The notes beneath the pieces were generated by a model. The model ran no database searches. It worked only from the letters and a program-made list of their open reading frames with translations, and was not told where the DNA came from. This document shows, in pieces, positions 50,603 to 59,741 of a stretch of DNA of 64,000 bases. The stretch spans positions 62,001 through 126,000 of the forward strand of contig JAEWAB010000002.1 in assembly GCA_023391875.1 (NCBI GenBank), read 5' to 3'. How positions within the stretch are numbered: the stretch's first letter is position 1; every line of letters begins with the position of its first letter. Made by a program: the position numbers and the translations under genes. This DNA comes from Bacillota bacterium (lineage in GTDB: Bacteria; Bacillota; Clostridia; Oscillospirales; Ruminococcaceae).

Positions 50603-52237
50603 ATGAAAAGGAAAATCTTCTCCTTTGTTCTGGCTTGCATCATGCTTGTAACACTGCTGGCCGCATGTGCCAGCCCCAGCGCTACTCCGGCACCTGAATC
50701 CTCGGCGGCCCCGGAAGCTTCTGAGGCAGTTTCCAGTGAAGATGCACTGCCCGAGTACAGCGAAATTACCGTAGAGGTTTTCGATCGCGGTACCGATGGC
50801 GGTAAGACCGACCCCACCAACAACTTTTACACCGATTGGATTAAGGAAAAGGCACTCAAAGACCTGAATATCGGCGTAACCTTCAAAGCGGTTTCCCGCT
50901 GGGAAGAAGTTGAGCAGATGAACAACCTGATGGCTGCGAGCTCTGCCCCCGATGTATGCTTAACCTACAGCACCGACTTAATTGCAAGCTACCGTGACCT
51001 TGGCGGTCTGGTTGACGTTTCTCCCTATGTGGATACCCTGCTTAAGGATGTTAAGGCGTTCCTCGGCGAGGACACCTCGCTGCCCGGCCAGGACCTTATC
51101 ATGCGTGATAAGATTCCCGAAACCGGCAAGCTGTATGACGTTCCTTCACGCAGAATCAACGTAGCAGGCTTAAACACCTTCATCCGCAAAGACTGGCTGG
51201 ATAAGCTGAGCTTACCGGTTCCTACCACCCCCGATGAGTATTTCAACGCGCTGGTTCAGTTTAAAGAGAAGGATCCGGGCGGCGTAGGCAAAGACAAGGT
51301 AATTGCGTTTACCGCAACCGATGATGTTCAGTGGCGTGCATCCACCATCGCTTATTCCTTTATAGACCCCAAGATCAGCGACAAAGACTTTTACATCAAC
51401 ACCGTTGTAGACCGTTTCTTCCTGCTGCCCGGCTACAAGGAAGGCGTTCGCTACCTCAACAAGATGTACAACGCGGGTCTTATTGATCCTCAGTTCCCGC
51501 TGTACAAGGGCGATACCGAGAGCGACAACTCAATTAAGAGCGGCGTGGTAGGCTCCTTCATCCATAACTGGGATCAGGCCTACCGTGAGAGCCCCGGCGT
51601 TCTCATCGAGCTGCAGAAGACCGTTCCCGACGCAATGTACATCGCCATCGACCCGTTCAAGAACGCCGACGGCAAGACGCCGAAGTACCAGTACGACAAA
51701 GCGGGCGTTAGAATCTTCATCCCCTCCTACAGCAAGAACCCGGAAGGCGCTATGCGCTATATCAACTGGATTACCCTGTTTGAGAACCGCTACTTCCTGC
51801 AGATAGGCGAGGAAGGCGTAACGCATCAGCTAGTAGACGGCGTTCCGAAGATCATCACCGCCGAAGGCCCGAAGATCATGAACTCCGCATTAAACATCGA
51901 CTATACCCTGACCATCAACGGCCTTGACTTAAACGATGAAGCCAAGAACCTGCAGGCTACCGCAAACTCGTACTCCTTTGATAAGTCTCTTATCACTACT
52001 GCGTATGAGTTATCGATGAAAGACGGCAAGGCTACTCCCGTTCGTCAGATTGCGCTTTCAGCTGCAGGCCCTGTAACCCAGACGCTGCAGGATAAGGGCA
52101 AGACTTTAATGGCTGAGGCGATTAAAGCACCCGCCGATCAGTTCGACGCCACATGGGATGCCGGCATTAAGGATTGGCTTGCTTCCGGCGCTCAGGCAGT
52201 TGTTGACGAGCGCGCCCAGAAGTATGTAGAGCCGTAA
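50603..52237 (+). CDS. Oligosaccharide-binding lipoprotein of the ABC transporter
   Basis: The 544-residue protein has a lipoprotein signal with lipobox LLAAC (lipidated Cys22), a Ser/Ala/Glu/Pro-rich linker and a large periplasmic-binding-protein fold of the LplA/YtcQ type (ITVEVFDRGTDGG, MAASSAPDVCLTYS, RPVDAMYIAIDPF-like TVPDAMYIAIDPFKN). It would capture aldouronates outside the membrane. AGGAGG lies 9 nt upstream. No ATPase gene is in the window; CUT1 systems of this kind share a global MsmX-like ATPase. Confidence 0.92.
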   Translation: MKRKIFSFVLACIMLVTLLAACASPSATPAPESSAAPEASEAVSSEDALPEYSEITVEVFDRGTDGGKTDPTNNFYTDWIKEKALKDLNIGVTFKAVSRWEEVEQMNNLMAASSAPDVCLTYSTDLIASYRDLGGLVDVSPYVDTLLKDVKAFLGEDTSLPGQDLIMRDKIPETGKLYDVPSRRINVAGLNTFIRKDWLDKLSLPVPTTPDEYFNALVQFKEKDPGGVGKDKVIAFTATDDVQWRASTIAYSFIDPKISDKDFYINTVVDRFFLLPGYKEGVRYLNKMYNAGLIDPQFPLYKGDTESDNSIKSGVVGSFIHNWDQAYRESPGVLIELQKTVPDAMYIAIDPFKNADGKTPKYQYDKAGVRIFIPSYSKNPEGAMRYINWITLFENRYFLQIGEEGVTHQLVDGVPKIITAEGPKIMNSALNIDYTLTINGLDLNDEAKNLQATANSYSFDKSLITTAYELSMKDGKATPVRQIALSAAGPVTQTLQDKGKTLMAEAIKAPADQFDATWDAGIKDWLASGAQAVVDERAQKYVEP

Positions 52238-52281
52238 CATTATCAACCGAATATCTTATTCACGCTTTTTAAAGAGAGGAG

Positions 52282-52313
52282 GGGCTTTGCGGTCAGAGGC
52301 CGCAAAGCCCTTT
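52282..52313 (+). terminator. Rho-independent terminator or attenuator after the binding-protein gene
   Basis: An 11-bp stem GGGCTTTGCGG / CCGCAAAGCCC (52282-52292 with 52300-52310), 7-nt loop and a short TTT tail. The remaining 52314-52568 holds no gene and no obvious promoter. Because the next genes belong to the same pathway, partial read-through is likely. Confidence 0.7.
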
Positions 52314-52568
52314 CCATTAATAAGCCGCAGCAGGAAAGACTTTATGGTGCATTTCCGCAATCTAATAAAGCTTTTTATCCGCCCGTATACATCTATCGCC
52401 CTAAGTCATGGGCAATGGCGGAAGGTTTCAAATGGTTACCTGCAGTGCCGTGGCTAAAACGGCAGCTGTGTTTCACTGCCCCGATAGGGCATAAACAACG
52501 AGCATAAGCCCAAAGAGGCTTTACATAGTAAATTTAAGATTCAAAAGGGTATAAGGGGTGTATAGAAT

Positions 52569-54659
52569 TTGTTTAACATTAAAAAACAGGCCGAGGCCTT
52601 GGTTTCTCAGATGACGCTGGAGGAAAAGGTGTTTCAGATGCTGCACAGCGCGCCGCAGGTAAAGCGTCTCGGCATCCCGTCCTACAACTGGTGGAACGAG
52701 GCGCTGCACGGCGTTGCGCGCGCCGGCGTCGCCACCATGTTCCCGCAGGCGATCGGCATGGCGGCAACCTTCAGCGAAAAGCTTTTGTACGAGGTGGCGG
52801 ATGTCATCTCCACCGAGGCGCGCGCCAAGTATGCCGCGTTTCAGGAGGAGGACGACCACGATATCTTCAAGGGCCTGACCTTCTGGTCGCCGAACATCAA
52901 CATCTTCCGCGACCCGCGATGGGGGCGCGGGCACGAAACCTACGGCGAAGACCCTTACCTGACCGCGCGCTTGGGCGTCGCCTTTATCCACGGCCTACAG
53001 GGGCCGGACCGCGACAGCCTCAAAACTGCCGCCTGCGCAAAGCACTTCGCCGTTCACTCGGGGCCGGAGAGCGAGCGCCACGAGTTTAACGCCGTGTGCG
53101 ACGACTACGACCTGTGGAACACCTATCTCTCCGCCTTCGAGGCGGCGGTGAAGGAGGGCGAGGTTGAGGCGGTGATGGGGGCCTATAACCGTACGCTCGG
53201 CGAGCCCTGCTGCGGCAGCAAGCTGCTGCTGAAGGACATCCTGCGCGACAAATGGGGCTTTGACGGCCATGTGGTAAGCGACTGCTGGGCGATCAAGGAT
53301 TTTCACGAGCACCATAAGGTTACCAAAGACCCGGTGGAATCGGTATCCTTGGCGGTTAAGAACGGCTGCGACGTCAACTGCGGCAACCTGTTCGGTTTCT
53401 GCCTGCAGGCCGTGGAGCAGGGGCTCTTGACCGAGCAGCAGATAGACAAAGCGGTTACGCGCCTTTTCACCACCAGAATGCGTCTGGGGCTTTTAGGCGC
53501 CCCCGAGAACCCGAAATATACCTCCATCCCCTACGAGGTGGTGGATTGTATCAGCCACCGCAAATTAAACCTCGAGGTGTCCCGCCGCAGCCTTGTACTG
53601 CTTAAAAACGACGGGGCGCTGCCGCTGGATGCCTCCAAGCTGAAAACCGTCGGGGTAATCGGCCCGAACGCGGACAGTCGCCGCGCCCTGGAGGGCAACT
53701 ACGAAGGGACAGCCACTAAGCATATCACCGTTTTGCAGGGTATCATCGAGATGCTTGAGCCTCAGGGTATTCGGGTGATGTACGCCGAGGGCTGCCACCT
53801 GCACAAACAGAAGAACAGCGTTCTGGCCCTTACGGACGACCGTATCGCCGAAGCGTGCTCGGTTGCCAGAAGAAGCGACGCGGTGATCCTCTGCCTTGGC
53901 CTTGACGCGACGATCGAGGGCGAGGAAGGGGACGCCTCCAACGAATTCATCGGAGGCGACAAGGTGGGCATCGAGCTGCCGGGGCACCAGCAGGAGCTGC
54001 TTGAACGGGTTACGAAGGCCGCCGCGGGCAAGCCCGTCATCCTTGTGCTGCTTTCCGGCAGCGCGCTCGCAGTCGGCTGGGCAGACGAGCATGTAAGCGG
54101 CATCATTCAGGCGTTCTACCCGGGCGCCTGCGGCGGCAGAGCGATTGCGGAGCTTATCATGGGCAACTTCAGTCCGTCGGGCAAGCTGCCGGTTACCTTC
54201 TACCGCAGCGCCGACGACCTGCCCGATTTCCACGATTACAACATGCAAAACCGTACCTACCGCTACTTCAAGGGCGAGGCACTCTACCCGTTCGGCTTTG
54301 GATTAAGCTACTCCTCCTTTGCACTGGAGCGCTTTACGGCCGACAGAAGCCGGTGCGAGATAACGGTGACAAACACCGGCAGGTGGGCGGCGCGCGAGGC
54401 TGTTCAAATCTACGTGTCCTCCCCCGGGCAGAAGGAGCTGCGCAGCCTGTGCGGCGTCGGCGAGGTGTTCCTGCAGGCGGGGGCGTCCGCTACGCTCGAG
54501 ATTCCGTTAAACCCGAACGCCTTCTCCCGTTACGACGATAAGGGCGACCTTACCGAGATACCGGGCAGGCATATTCTGTACGCGGGCTTTACCCAGCCGG
54601 ATGAGCGAAGTGTGGCGCTTTATGGGCTAAGGCCGTTGCAAACGGAAGTAGAGGTTTAA
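52569..54659 (+). CDS. Glycoside hydrolase family 3, probably beta-xylosidase
   Basis: The 696-residue protein begins at TTG 52569 after AAGGGGTG. It contains the GH3 N-terminal barrel (WWNEALHGVARAG, FPQAIGMAATF, FRDPRWGRGHETYGEDPYLT, CAKHFAVHSGPE, VMGAYNRTLGEPCCGS, nucleophile Asp238 in VVSDCWAI), the second alpha/beta domain (SRRSLVLLKNDGALPLD, VIGPNAD) and a C-terminal FN3-like part. The WWNEALHG and YNRTLGEPC motifs are those of the bacterial xylosidase branch. No signal peptide: intracellular. It would release xylose from the xylo-oligosaccharides freed by the alpha-glucuronidase. Confidence 0.9.
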   Translation: MFNIKKQAEALVSQMTLEEKVFQMLHSAPQVKRLGIPSYNWWNEALHGVARAGVATMFPQAIGMAATFSEKLLYEVADVISTEARAKYAAFQEEDDHDIFKGLTFWSPNINIFRDPRWGRGHETYGEDPYLTARLGVAFIHGLQGPDRDSLKTAACAKHFAVHSGPESERHEFNAVCDDYDLWNTYLSAFEAAVKEGEVEAVMGAYNRTLGEPCCGSKLLLKDILRDKWGFDGHVVSDCWAIKDFHEHHKVTKDPVESVSLAVKNGCDVNCGNLFGFCLQAVEQGLLTEQQIDKAVTRLFTTRMRLGLLGAPENPKYTSIPYEVVDCISHRKLNLEVSRRSLVLLKNDGALPLDASKLKTVGVIGPNADSRRALEGNYEGTATKHITVLQGIIEMLEPQGIRVMYAEGCHLHKQKNSVLALTDDRIAEACSVARRSDAVILCLGLDATIEGEEGDASNEFIGGDKVGIELPGHQQELLERVTKAAAGKPVILVLLSGSALAVGWADEHVSGIIQAFYPGACGGRAIAELIMGNFSPSGKLPVTFYRSADDLPDFHDYNMQNRTYRYFKGEALYPFGFGLSYSSFALERFTADRSRCEITVTNTGRWAAREAVQIYVSSPGQKELRSLCGVGEVFLQAGASATLEIPLNPNAFSRYDDKGDLTEIPGRHILYAGFTQPDERSVALYGLRPLQTEVEV

Positions 54660-54695
54660 GCTTTTAACCGACGAAGAAGAAAGGATGATCAACAG

Positions 54696-55865
54696 ATGTT
54701 AAGAGTGGCCATTGTCGGGATAGGTAATATCTCAAGGCTGCATTTTGAAGGGTATCTTTCCTTCCCTGAGCGCTGCCGTATTGTGGCGCTGGCGGACATT
54801 CTACCCGAGCGCGCGGAAGGCAGTATCCACCGACTAAACCTTAAGGGGGCACGCGCGTTTGCCTCGCATACCGAGATGCTTGCCGCGATGGCGGGCGAAA
54901 TAGACCTTGTCAGCGTGTGCACGCCCCCCTACTGCCACGCCGAGATTGCAATCGACTGCTTAAAAGCCGGCTGCAACGTTTTGGTGGAAAAACCCATGGC
55001 CGCAAGCCTGGAGGAGTGCGACGCGATGCTCGCCGCCGAAAGGGAAAGCGGCAAGATATTGTCGGTGGTGGCGCAGAACCGTTTCCGCGACCCGATTCAG
55101 GCACTCAAGAAGGTGGTGGACGCGGGGCTTATCGGCAGGGTGCTGCACGCGCAGGTGGATTCCTTCTGGTGGCGCGGGCACAGCTATTACGACCTCTGGT
55201 GGCGCGGCCGCTGGGATAAAGAGGGCGGCGGCTGCACGCTCAACCACGCGGTACACCATATCGATATGCTTATGTGGATGATGGGCCTGCCCGAGAAGGT
55301 AACGGCCATCGTTTCAAACGCCGCGCACGACAACGCCGAGGTGGAGGATATCTCGGTGGCGGTACTGCAATACCCTAAAGGGGCGTTAGCACAGATCACC
55401 AGCTCGGTAATCCACCACGGCGAGGAACAGCAGGTGATCTTCCAAGGCGAAAAGGCTAGGGTTTCGGCCCCGTGGAAGGTATATGCCTCCACCTCACAGC
55501 CTAACGGCTTCCCAGACAGGAACGATGCGCTTGAAAAGGAGCTGGAGGATTTCGTCGCCTCGCTGCCCTCGCTTAAATACATCGGCCACACCGGGCAGAT
55601 CGAGAACGTACTTACGGCGGTGGAAACCGGGGGACGCCCGGCCATCGACGGGGTGAGCGGGCGCGCCACGATAGAGCTGATTACCGCCATCTACAAGGCG
55701 GGCAGCTTAAAAAGCACGGTGACACTGCCCTTGGCAAAGGACGACGCCTTTTATACGGTGGACGGCATACTGAAGAGCGTGCCGCACTTCTTTGAAAAAA
55801 CCACTTCTCTGGAATCGCTCGGCGGGGATATTACCGTGGGCAGCGATTACAAAATGAAGCTGTAG
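54696..55865 (+). CDS. Gfo/Idh/MocA-family oxidoreductase 1
   Basis: A 389-residue NAD(P)-dependent enzyme: Rossmann start LRVAIVGIGNISRLHFEGY, cofactor-side CTPPYCHAEIAIDCLKAGCNVLVEKPMA with the catalytic-type EKP lysine, and NHAVHHIDMLMWMMG with the conserved His pair region. The family oxidises or epimerises sugars and sugar derivatives. GAAAGGATG precedes the ATG. Substrate is unknown; the operon points to a uronate, xylose or methylated uronate derivative. It is followed closely (15 bp) by a second member of the family. Confidence 0.88.
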   Translation: MLRVAIVGIGNISRLHFEGYLSFPERCRIVALADILPERAEGSIHRLNLKGARAFASHTEMLAAMAGEIDLVSVCTPPYCHAEIAIDCLKAGCNVLVEKPMAASLEECDAMLAAERESGKILSVVAQNRFRDPIQALKKVVDAGLIGRVLHAQVDSFWWRGHSYYDLWWRGRWDKEGGGCTLNHAVHHIDMLMWMMGLPEKVTAIVSNAAHDNAEVEDISVAVLQYPKGALAQITSSVIHHGEEQQVIFQGEKARVSAPWKVYASTSQPNGFPDRNDALEKELEDFVASLPSLKYIGHTGQIENVLTAVETGGRPAIDGVSGRATIELITAIYKAGSLKSTVTLPLAKDDAFYTVDGILKSVPHFFEKTTSLESLGGDITVGSDYKMKL

Positions 55866-55879
55866 TGAGGTGACGTGGG

Positions 55880-56962
55880 ATGAAGGTATCGGATGGCATG
55901 AATTATGCACCCATCGGCAAATACAGCCCGGTTGTAAAGCCCGGGGAGTTTATCTTTGCCGCCGTGGGGCTTGACCACGGGCATATCTACGGCATGTGCG
56001 GCGGGCTTCTCGAGGCCGGTGGGCAGCTCAAGTGGGTGTACGACCCAGACCCCGCCAAGATGGACGCCTTTCGCACGAAGTTCCCGTGGGTGCAGGCCGC
56101 GCGCAGCGAGGAGGAGGTATTGCAGGACCCCGAGGTGCTGCTTGTGGCGGGCGCCTGCATCACCGGCGAGCGCTGTGCCCTCGGCCTGCGCGTGATGAAC
56201 GCGGGCAAGGATTATTTTACCGACAAGGCGCCGCTTACCACCCTTGAGCAGCTCGAGGCCGCCAAAGCCACCTGCCTAAAGACGGGCAGAAAGTATGCCG
56301 TGTACTATGCCGAGCGCATTCACTGCGAAACGGCGGTGTTCGCGGGCCAGCTGATCGAGGAAGGGGCCATCGGGCGCGTTATTCAGGTTTTAGGCTTAGG
56401 CCCGCACCGTCTGGGTGCGGTGGGGCGCCCCGATTGGTTTTTTATCAAAGAGAAATACGGCGGCATCCTCTGCGATATCGGCAGCCATCAGATCGAGCAG
56501 ATTCTGTACTACACCGGCGCCAAGGACGCGACCGTTGTGCGCAGCCAGATTGCCAACTACAACCATCCGCAGTACCCTGAGCTGGACGACTTCGGCGACG
56601 CAACTCTTGTAACGGATAACGGGGCGGCAGGCTATTTCCGCGTGGACTGGTTTACCCCTGACGGGCTGCAGATGTGGGGGGACGGGCGCAGCTTTATCCT
56701 CGGGACGGAGGGCTTTATCGAGCAGCGCAAGTATATGAATCTTGGTACTGCCGACGGCCCCGCGCACCTGTACTTGGCCAACGGCAAGGGCGAAACACAT
56801 TTTGACGTGTATGGCAAGGTGGGGTACCCATACTTCGGCGCACTGATACTCGACTGTCTCAACCGCACGGAAAACGCCATGACGCAGGAGCATGCCTTCA
56901 AGGCCGCCGAGTTGAGCATCAAGGCGCAGATGCAGGCCGCCGTCATCCACGAGCCGAGGTAA
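55880..56962 (+). CDS. Gfo/Idh/MocA-family oxidoreductase 2
   Basis: A 360-residue protein with a family-typical layout but an N-terminal extension of about 17 residues before the Rossmann core (FIFAAVGLDHGHIYGMCGGL), DPDPAKMDAFRTKFP, a DKAPLTT motif in place of EKP (Lys kept) and CDIGSHQIEQILYYTGA. It is preceded by GAGGTG. Departure from the GxGxxG consensus (GLDHGH) suggests a modified cofactor site. Together with its neighbour it may handle a two-step redox isomerisation or O-methyl sugar metabolism; this is inference. Confidence 0.82.
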   Translation: MKVSDGMNYAPIGKYSPVVKPGEFIFAAVGLDHGHIYGMCGGLLEAGGQLKWVYDPDPAKMDAFRTKFPWVQAARSEEEVLQDPEVLLVAGACITGERCALGLRVMNAGKDYFTDKAPLTTLEQLEAAKATCLKTGRKYAVYYAERIHCETAVFAGQLIEEGAIGRVIQVLGLGPHRLGAVGRPDWFFIKEKYGGILCDIGSHQIEQILYYTGAKDATVVRSQIANYNHPQYPELDDFGDATLVTDNGAAGYFRVDWFTPDGLQMWGDGRSFILGTEGFIEQRKYMNLGTADGPAHLYLANGKGETHFDVYGKVGYPYFGALILDCLNRTENAMTQEHAFKAAELSIKAQMQAAVIHEPR

Positions 56963-56977
56963 GGCGGGAGGGCTTTT

Positions 56978-58390
56978 ATGAAGGCGCTTATACAGGACGA
57001 CTTTTTACTTAAAGGAAAGACCGCGCGGTGTCTCTACCACGAGTACGCCGCGCAAATGCCGATATTCGATTACCATTGCCACTTAAGCCCGCAGGAGATT
57101 CTGGAGGACCGGCGGTTTAATAACCTGACGGAGCTGTGGCTGGAGGGCGACCACTACAAATGGCGCCTGATGAGGGCCTGCGGGGTACCGGAGGAGTATA
57201 TTACCGGCGGCGCGGGCGCGAAGGAAAAATTCAAGGCATGGGCCTCTACCGTAGAGCGGTGTATTGCAAACCCGATCTCGCACTGGACAGCCCTTGAGCT
57301 TGCGCGCTATTTCGATATCTACGAGCCGCTTACCGGTGGGACGGCGGATGAAATCTGGCAAAGGGCCGAGCGGATGCTTTCCTCGGGCGAATTTACGGCG
57401 CGCACGTTGATTGTAAAAAGCCGTGTAAAGGCTCTGTTTACAACCGACGACCCCGCCGACAGCCTTGAGAGCCATCGGGCACTCGCGGCGGACGACGGGT
57501 TTGACGTGCTGGTTTGCCCCTCCTTTCGGCCGGAGACGGCTGTTCACCCCGACGAAAGCGGGTTTGCCGCGTGGGTCGGGCGGTTGTCCAAGGCCGCGGG
57601 TGTGGCTGTCAGCAGCTACGGTGATTTGATTTTAGCGCTGTCACGGCGGGCGGACGCGTTTGCAGCCTTAGGGTGCCGGACGGCGGATCAATCCTTTGGT
57701 TGCCCGCGGTTTGTACCCAGCAGTGGCGAGCGGGCAGACGCCGTTTTCCGCAAGGCTATGGCGGGAATGCCGCTGTCAGAGGAGGAGCTGTCGGCTTACC
57801 AGTCTCAAATCATGCTGGATCTTGGGCGTATCTATCACAGCCATCAGTTTGTGATGCAGCTGCACCTTTCCGCCCTGCGCAACTGCAACTCTCGGTTGTA
57901 CGGCAGTGTGGGCATTAACGCGGGCTTTGACGCCATCGGCGACAGCATCCCCTCCGCCTCGCTCGCGTGCCTGCTGGATATGCTCGACCGCGAGGGCGTG
58001 CTCCCCAAAACCGTGGTGTATTCCCTGAGCGAAAACGACAACACGCGCAACGCGTCGGTGTTAGGCTGTTTTCAGGAGGACGTCTATCCCTCCAAGATGC
58101 AGCTTGGCATGGCTTGGTGGTTTAACGACAACCAGCAGGGTATGCTTCATCACCTAACGGCGTACGCCAATCAGGGCGTTTTAAGCGGGTTTATCGGGAT
58201 GCTCACCGACTCCCGCAGCTTTCTCTCCTACACCCGGCACGAGTATTTTCGCAGGATACTCTGCAACCTTCTGGGCGGGTGGGCAGACGACGGCATTATT
58301 GCCCTGGAAGACGAGCAGCTCGGCAGGGTTGTGCAGGATATCTGCTACAACAATGCGGTGAGGTATTTTGATATTTCTCCCAAAGCGTAG
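56978..58390 (+). CDS. uxaC: Glucuronate isomerase
   Basis: The 470-residue protein has the UxaC signature: DYHCHLSPQEI (metal-binding HxH), LTELWLEGDHYKWRLMRACGV, LFTTDDPADSLESH, VCPSFRPE, and later MQLHLSALRNCN and GMLTDSRSFLSYTRHEYFRRILC. It isomerises D-glucuronate to D-fructuronate in the cytoplasm, feeding UxuB. GCGGGAGGG precedes the ATG, 15 bp after the oxidoreductase gene. Length is normal for the family. Confidence 0.95.
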   Translation: MKALIQDDFLLKGKTARCLYHEYAAQMPIFDYHCHLSPQEILEDRRFNNLTELWLEGDHYKWRLMRACGVPEEYITGGAGAKEKFKAWASTVERCIANPISHWTALELARYFDIYEPLTGGTADEIWQRAERMLSSGEFTARTLIVKSRVKALFTTDDPADSLESHRALAADDGFDVLVCPSFRPETAVHPDESGFAAWVGRLSKAAGVAVSSYGDLILALSRRADAFAALGCRTADQSFGCPRFVPSSGERADAVFRKAMAGMPLSEEELSAYQSQIMLDLGRIYHSHQFVMQLHLSALRNCNSRLYGSVGINAGFDAIGDSIPSASLACLLDMLDREGVLPKTVVYSLSENDNTRNASVLGCFQEDVYPSKMQLGMAWWFNDNQQGMLHHLTAYANQGVLSGFIGMLTDSRSFLSYTRHEYFRRILCNLLGGWADDGIIALEDEQLGRVVQDICYNNAVRYFDISPKA

Positions 58391-58426
58391 GAAAACTCTT
58401 AAGAAATAGTGTTAAGCAATAAAAAC

Positions 58427-58464
58427 AGGGCGCCTGCCACACGATTTGTGGGGGCGCCCTTTTG
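58427..58464 (+). terminator. Rho-independent terminator of the aldouronate operon
   Basis: An 8-bp outer stem AGGGCGCC / GGCGCCCT (58427-58434 with 58453-58460) and inner CCACA / TGTGG, followed by TTTTG. It closes the operon 37 bp after uxaC. Confidence 0.8.
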
Positions 58465-58535
58465 TTTGGGTATTGTGGCTTGCATGGAACATTCATTGCC
58501 GCGTTACCAAAGCTTATGGGCAAACGCTTACAACG

Positions 58536-59504
58536 TTAATCATTATGAAAAGATGAAATCAGTGATTTTTGTTGTAGCACGGGATTTAAAATAGAGGGGT
58601 TATGGCTTTGATATTTCGAAGGAAGAATGCTGGTTTTTACATATTGATGATTGATCTCTTTGTATTCATTTAAAACAACGTCGTATCCGTTTGTAAGGCG
58701 GATAAAAACAATGAGGTATTTTGCCCCCTTTGATTGGACATAGGCATTAATATAGGGGTAACGGTCATCCACCTTGTCAATTTTGTCGATTATCCCGTTC
58801 TTGAGATAGATAATATCCAAAACGTAGTCATAGCGGTAAAACCAGCCGTGTCCCGGTGCATAGGTAAACTCCTCAGGCAAGAAATATAAATCTTTAATCT
58901 TCCACCCGCTGCTTGTGTTTTCGGCAGAGATAATACCATAGTAATAACCAAAGTAATTGATCTGGTTTTGATACTTATAGGGCTCTTCGGCAGAAACCTT
59001 CGGCCCGGTTATAATCTCAAATTCGGCCATAAAATTCTGCACCGAAGGCGTATCGGGCGGGCTATAGGAATCGTTGAGCTTTAAAAGGGTGGTATGCTGC
59101 ACGCCCTGCAAATAGTCAATAAATTGCTCTAGTGTCACCTCTTTTTGAAAATCAGACGTAAATAAGTCGTAGGCATATGAGTAGGGCTGTGTTCCAAACG
59201 ATGAGCCGAATCCACTATGCCCTGCACTGTTTGAGGCATAGGCTATTGTTGCAAAGTAGGCTTCAATCACATCCTGAGCCGTTTCAAATTTCTTGGATAG
59301 ATAAGCCGGCGGACTGCTTATAGTATCGAGATAAGAGTATTTTAATTGATAGGCTTCTGCCTTCGACGGCCTGACGAATCTCTCATTATCCGTCGTTTTG
59401 GATTTCGTGGCGTTATTTGTTAATTTAGCAAACGATAATAGTACACCAGTAAAAATGAGTATGGCAGTTATCGTCATAATTTTATTTTTCAAGAGCTTAT
59501 TCAT
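58536..59504 (-). CDS. Hypothetical membrane-anchored or secreted protein
   Basis: A 322-residue protein starting at ATG 59504 with AAGAAG upstream (an earlier ATG at 59552 lacks a ribosome site). Residues 9-27 form an N-terminal hydrophobic helix without a lipobox cysteine, so it is either a signal anchor or a cleaved signal. The remainder is rich in Tyr, Ser and Asp, with a helical part (FETAQDVIEAYFATIAYASN, FQKEVTLEQFIDYLQGVQ) resembling the small alpha/beta domains of secreted stress proteins, and an acidic beta-rich end. Family not recognised. Lower GC than the operon before it. Transcribed toward the uxaC terminator. Confidence 0.65.
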   Translation of the reverse strand: MNKLLKNKIMTITAILIFTGVLLSFAKLTNNATKSKTTDNERFVRPSKAEAYQLKYSYLDTISSPPAYLSKKFETAQDVIEAYFATIAYASNSAGHSGFGSSFGTQPYSYAYDLFTSDFQKEVTLEQFIDYLQGVQHTTLLKLNDSYSPPDTPSVQNFMAEFEIITGPKVSAEEPYKYQNQINYFGYYYGIISAENTSSGWKIKDLYFLPEEFTYAPGHGWFYRYDYVLDIIYLKNGIIDKIDKVDDRYPYINAYVQSKGAKYLIVFIRLTNGYDVVLNEYKEINHQYVKTSILPSKYQSHNPSILNPVLQQKSLISSFHND

Positions 59505-59630
59505 AAAGCACTTCTTTTCGATTGATATAAGCAGAGAATTTGGATAGCACAAAGCTGCTTACCTCAATAATTATTGGATATTTCCTTGGATTATACCAAA
59601 CGCTATTCTCGTTTTCAAAGCACCAAAAAA

Positions 59631-59661
59631 GATAGGAGACACGGTTTTTGTGTCTCCTATC
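59631..59661 (-). terminator. Rho-independent terminator of the GLUG-repeat gene
   Basis: A perfect 12-bp stem GATAGGAGACAC / GTGTCTCCTATC (59631-59642 with 59650-59661), 7-nt loop. On the minus strand it is followed by a run of six T (59630-59625). It lies about 80 bp past the stop of the gene that ends at 59742. Confidence 0.85.
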
Positions 59662-59741
59662 TTTATACCGTTTCATGCGTCTACAGAAGTGTTCTTTGGT
59701 TTCTATGAAGGTTGCAGTTACTCTTTCCCACCGTACTCGTT

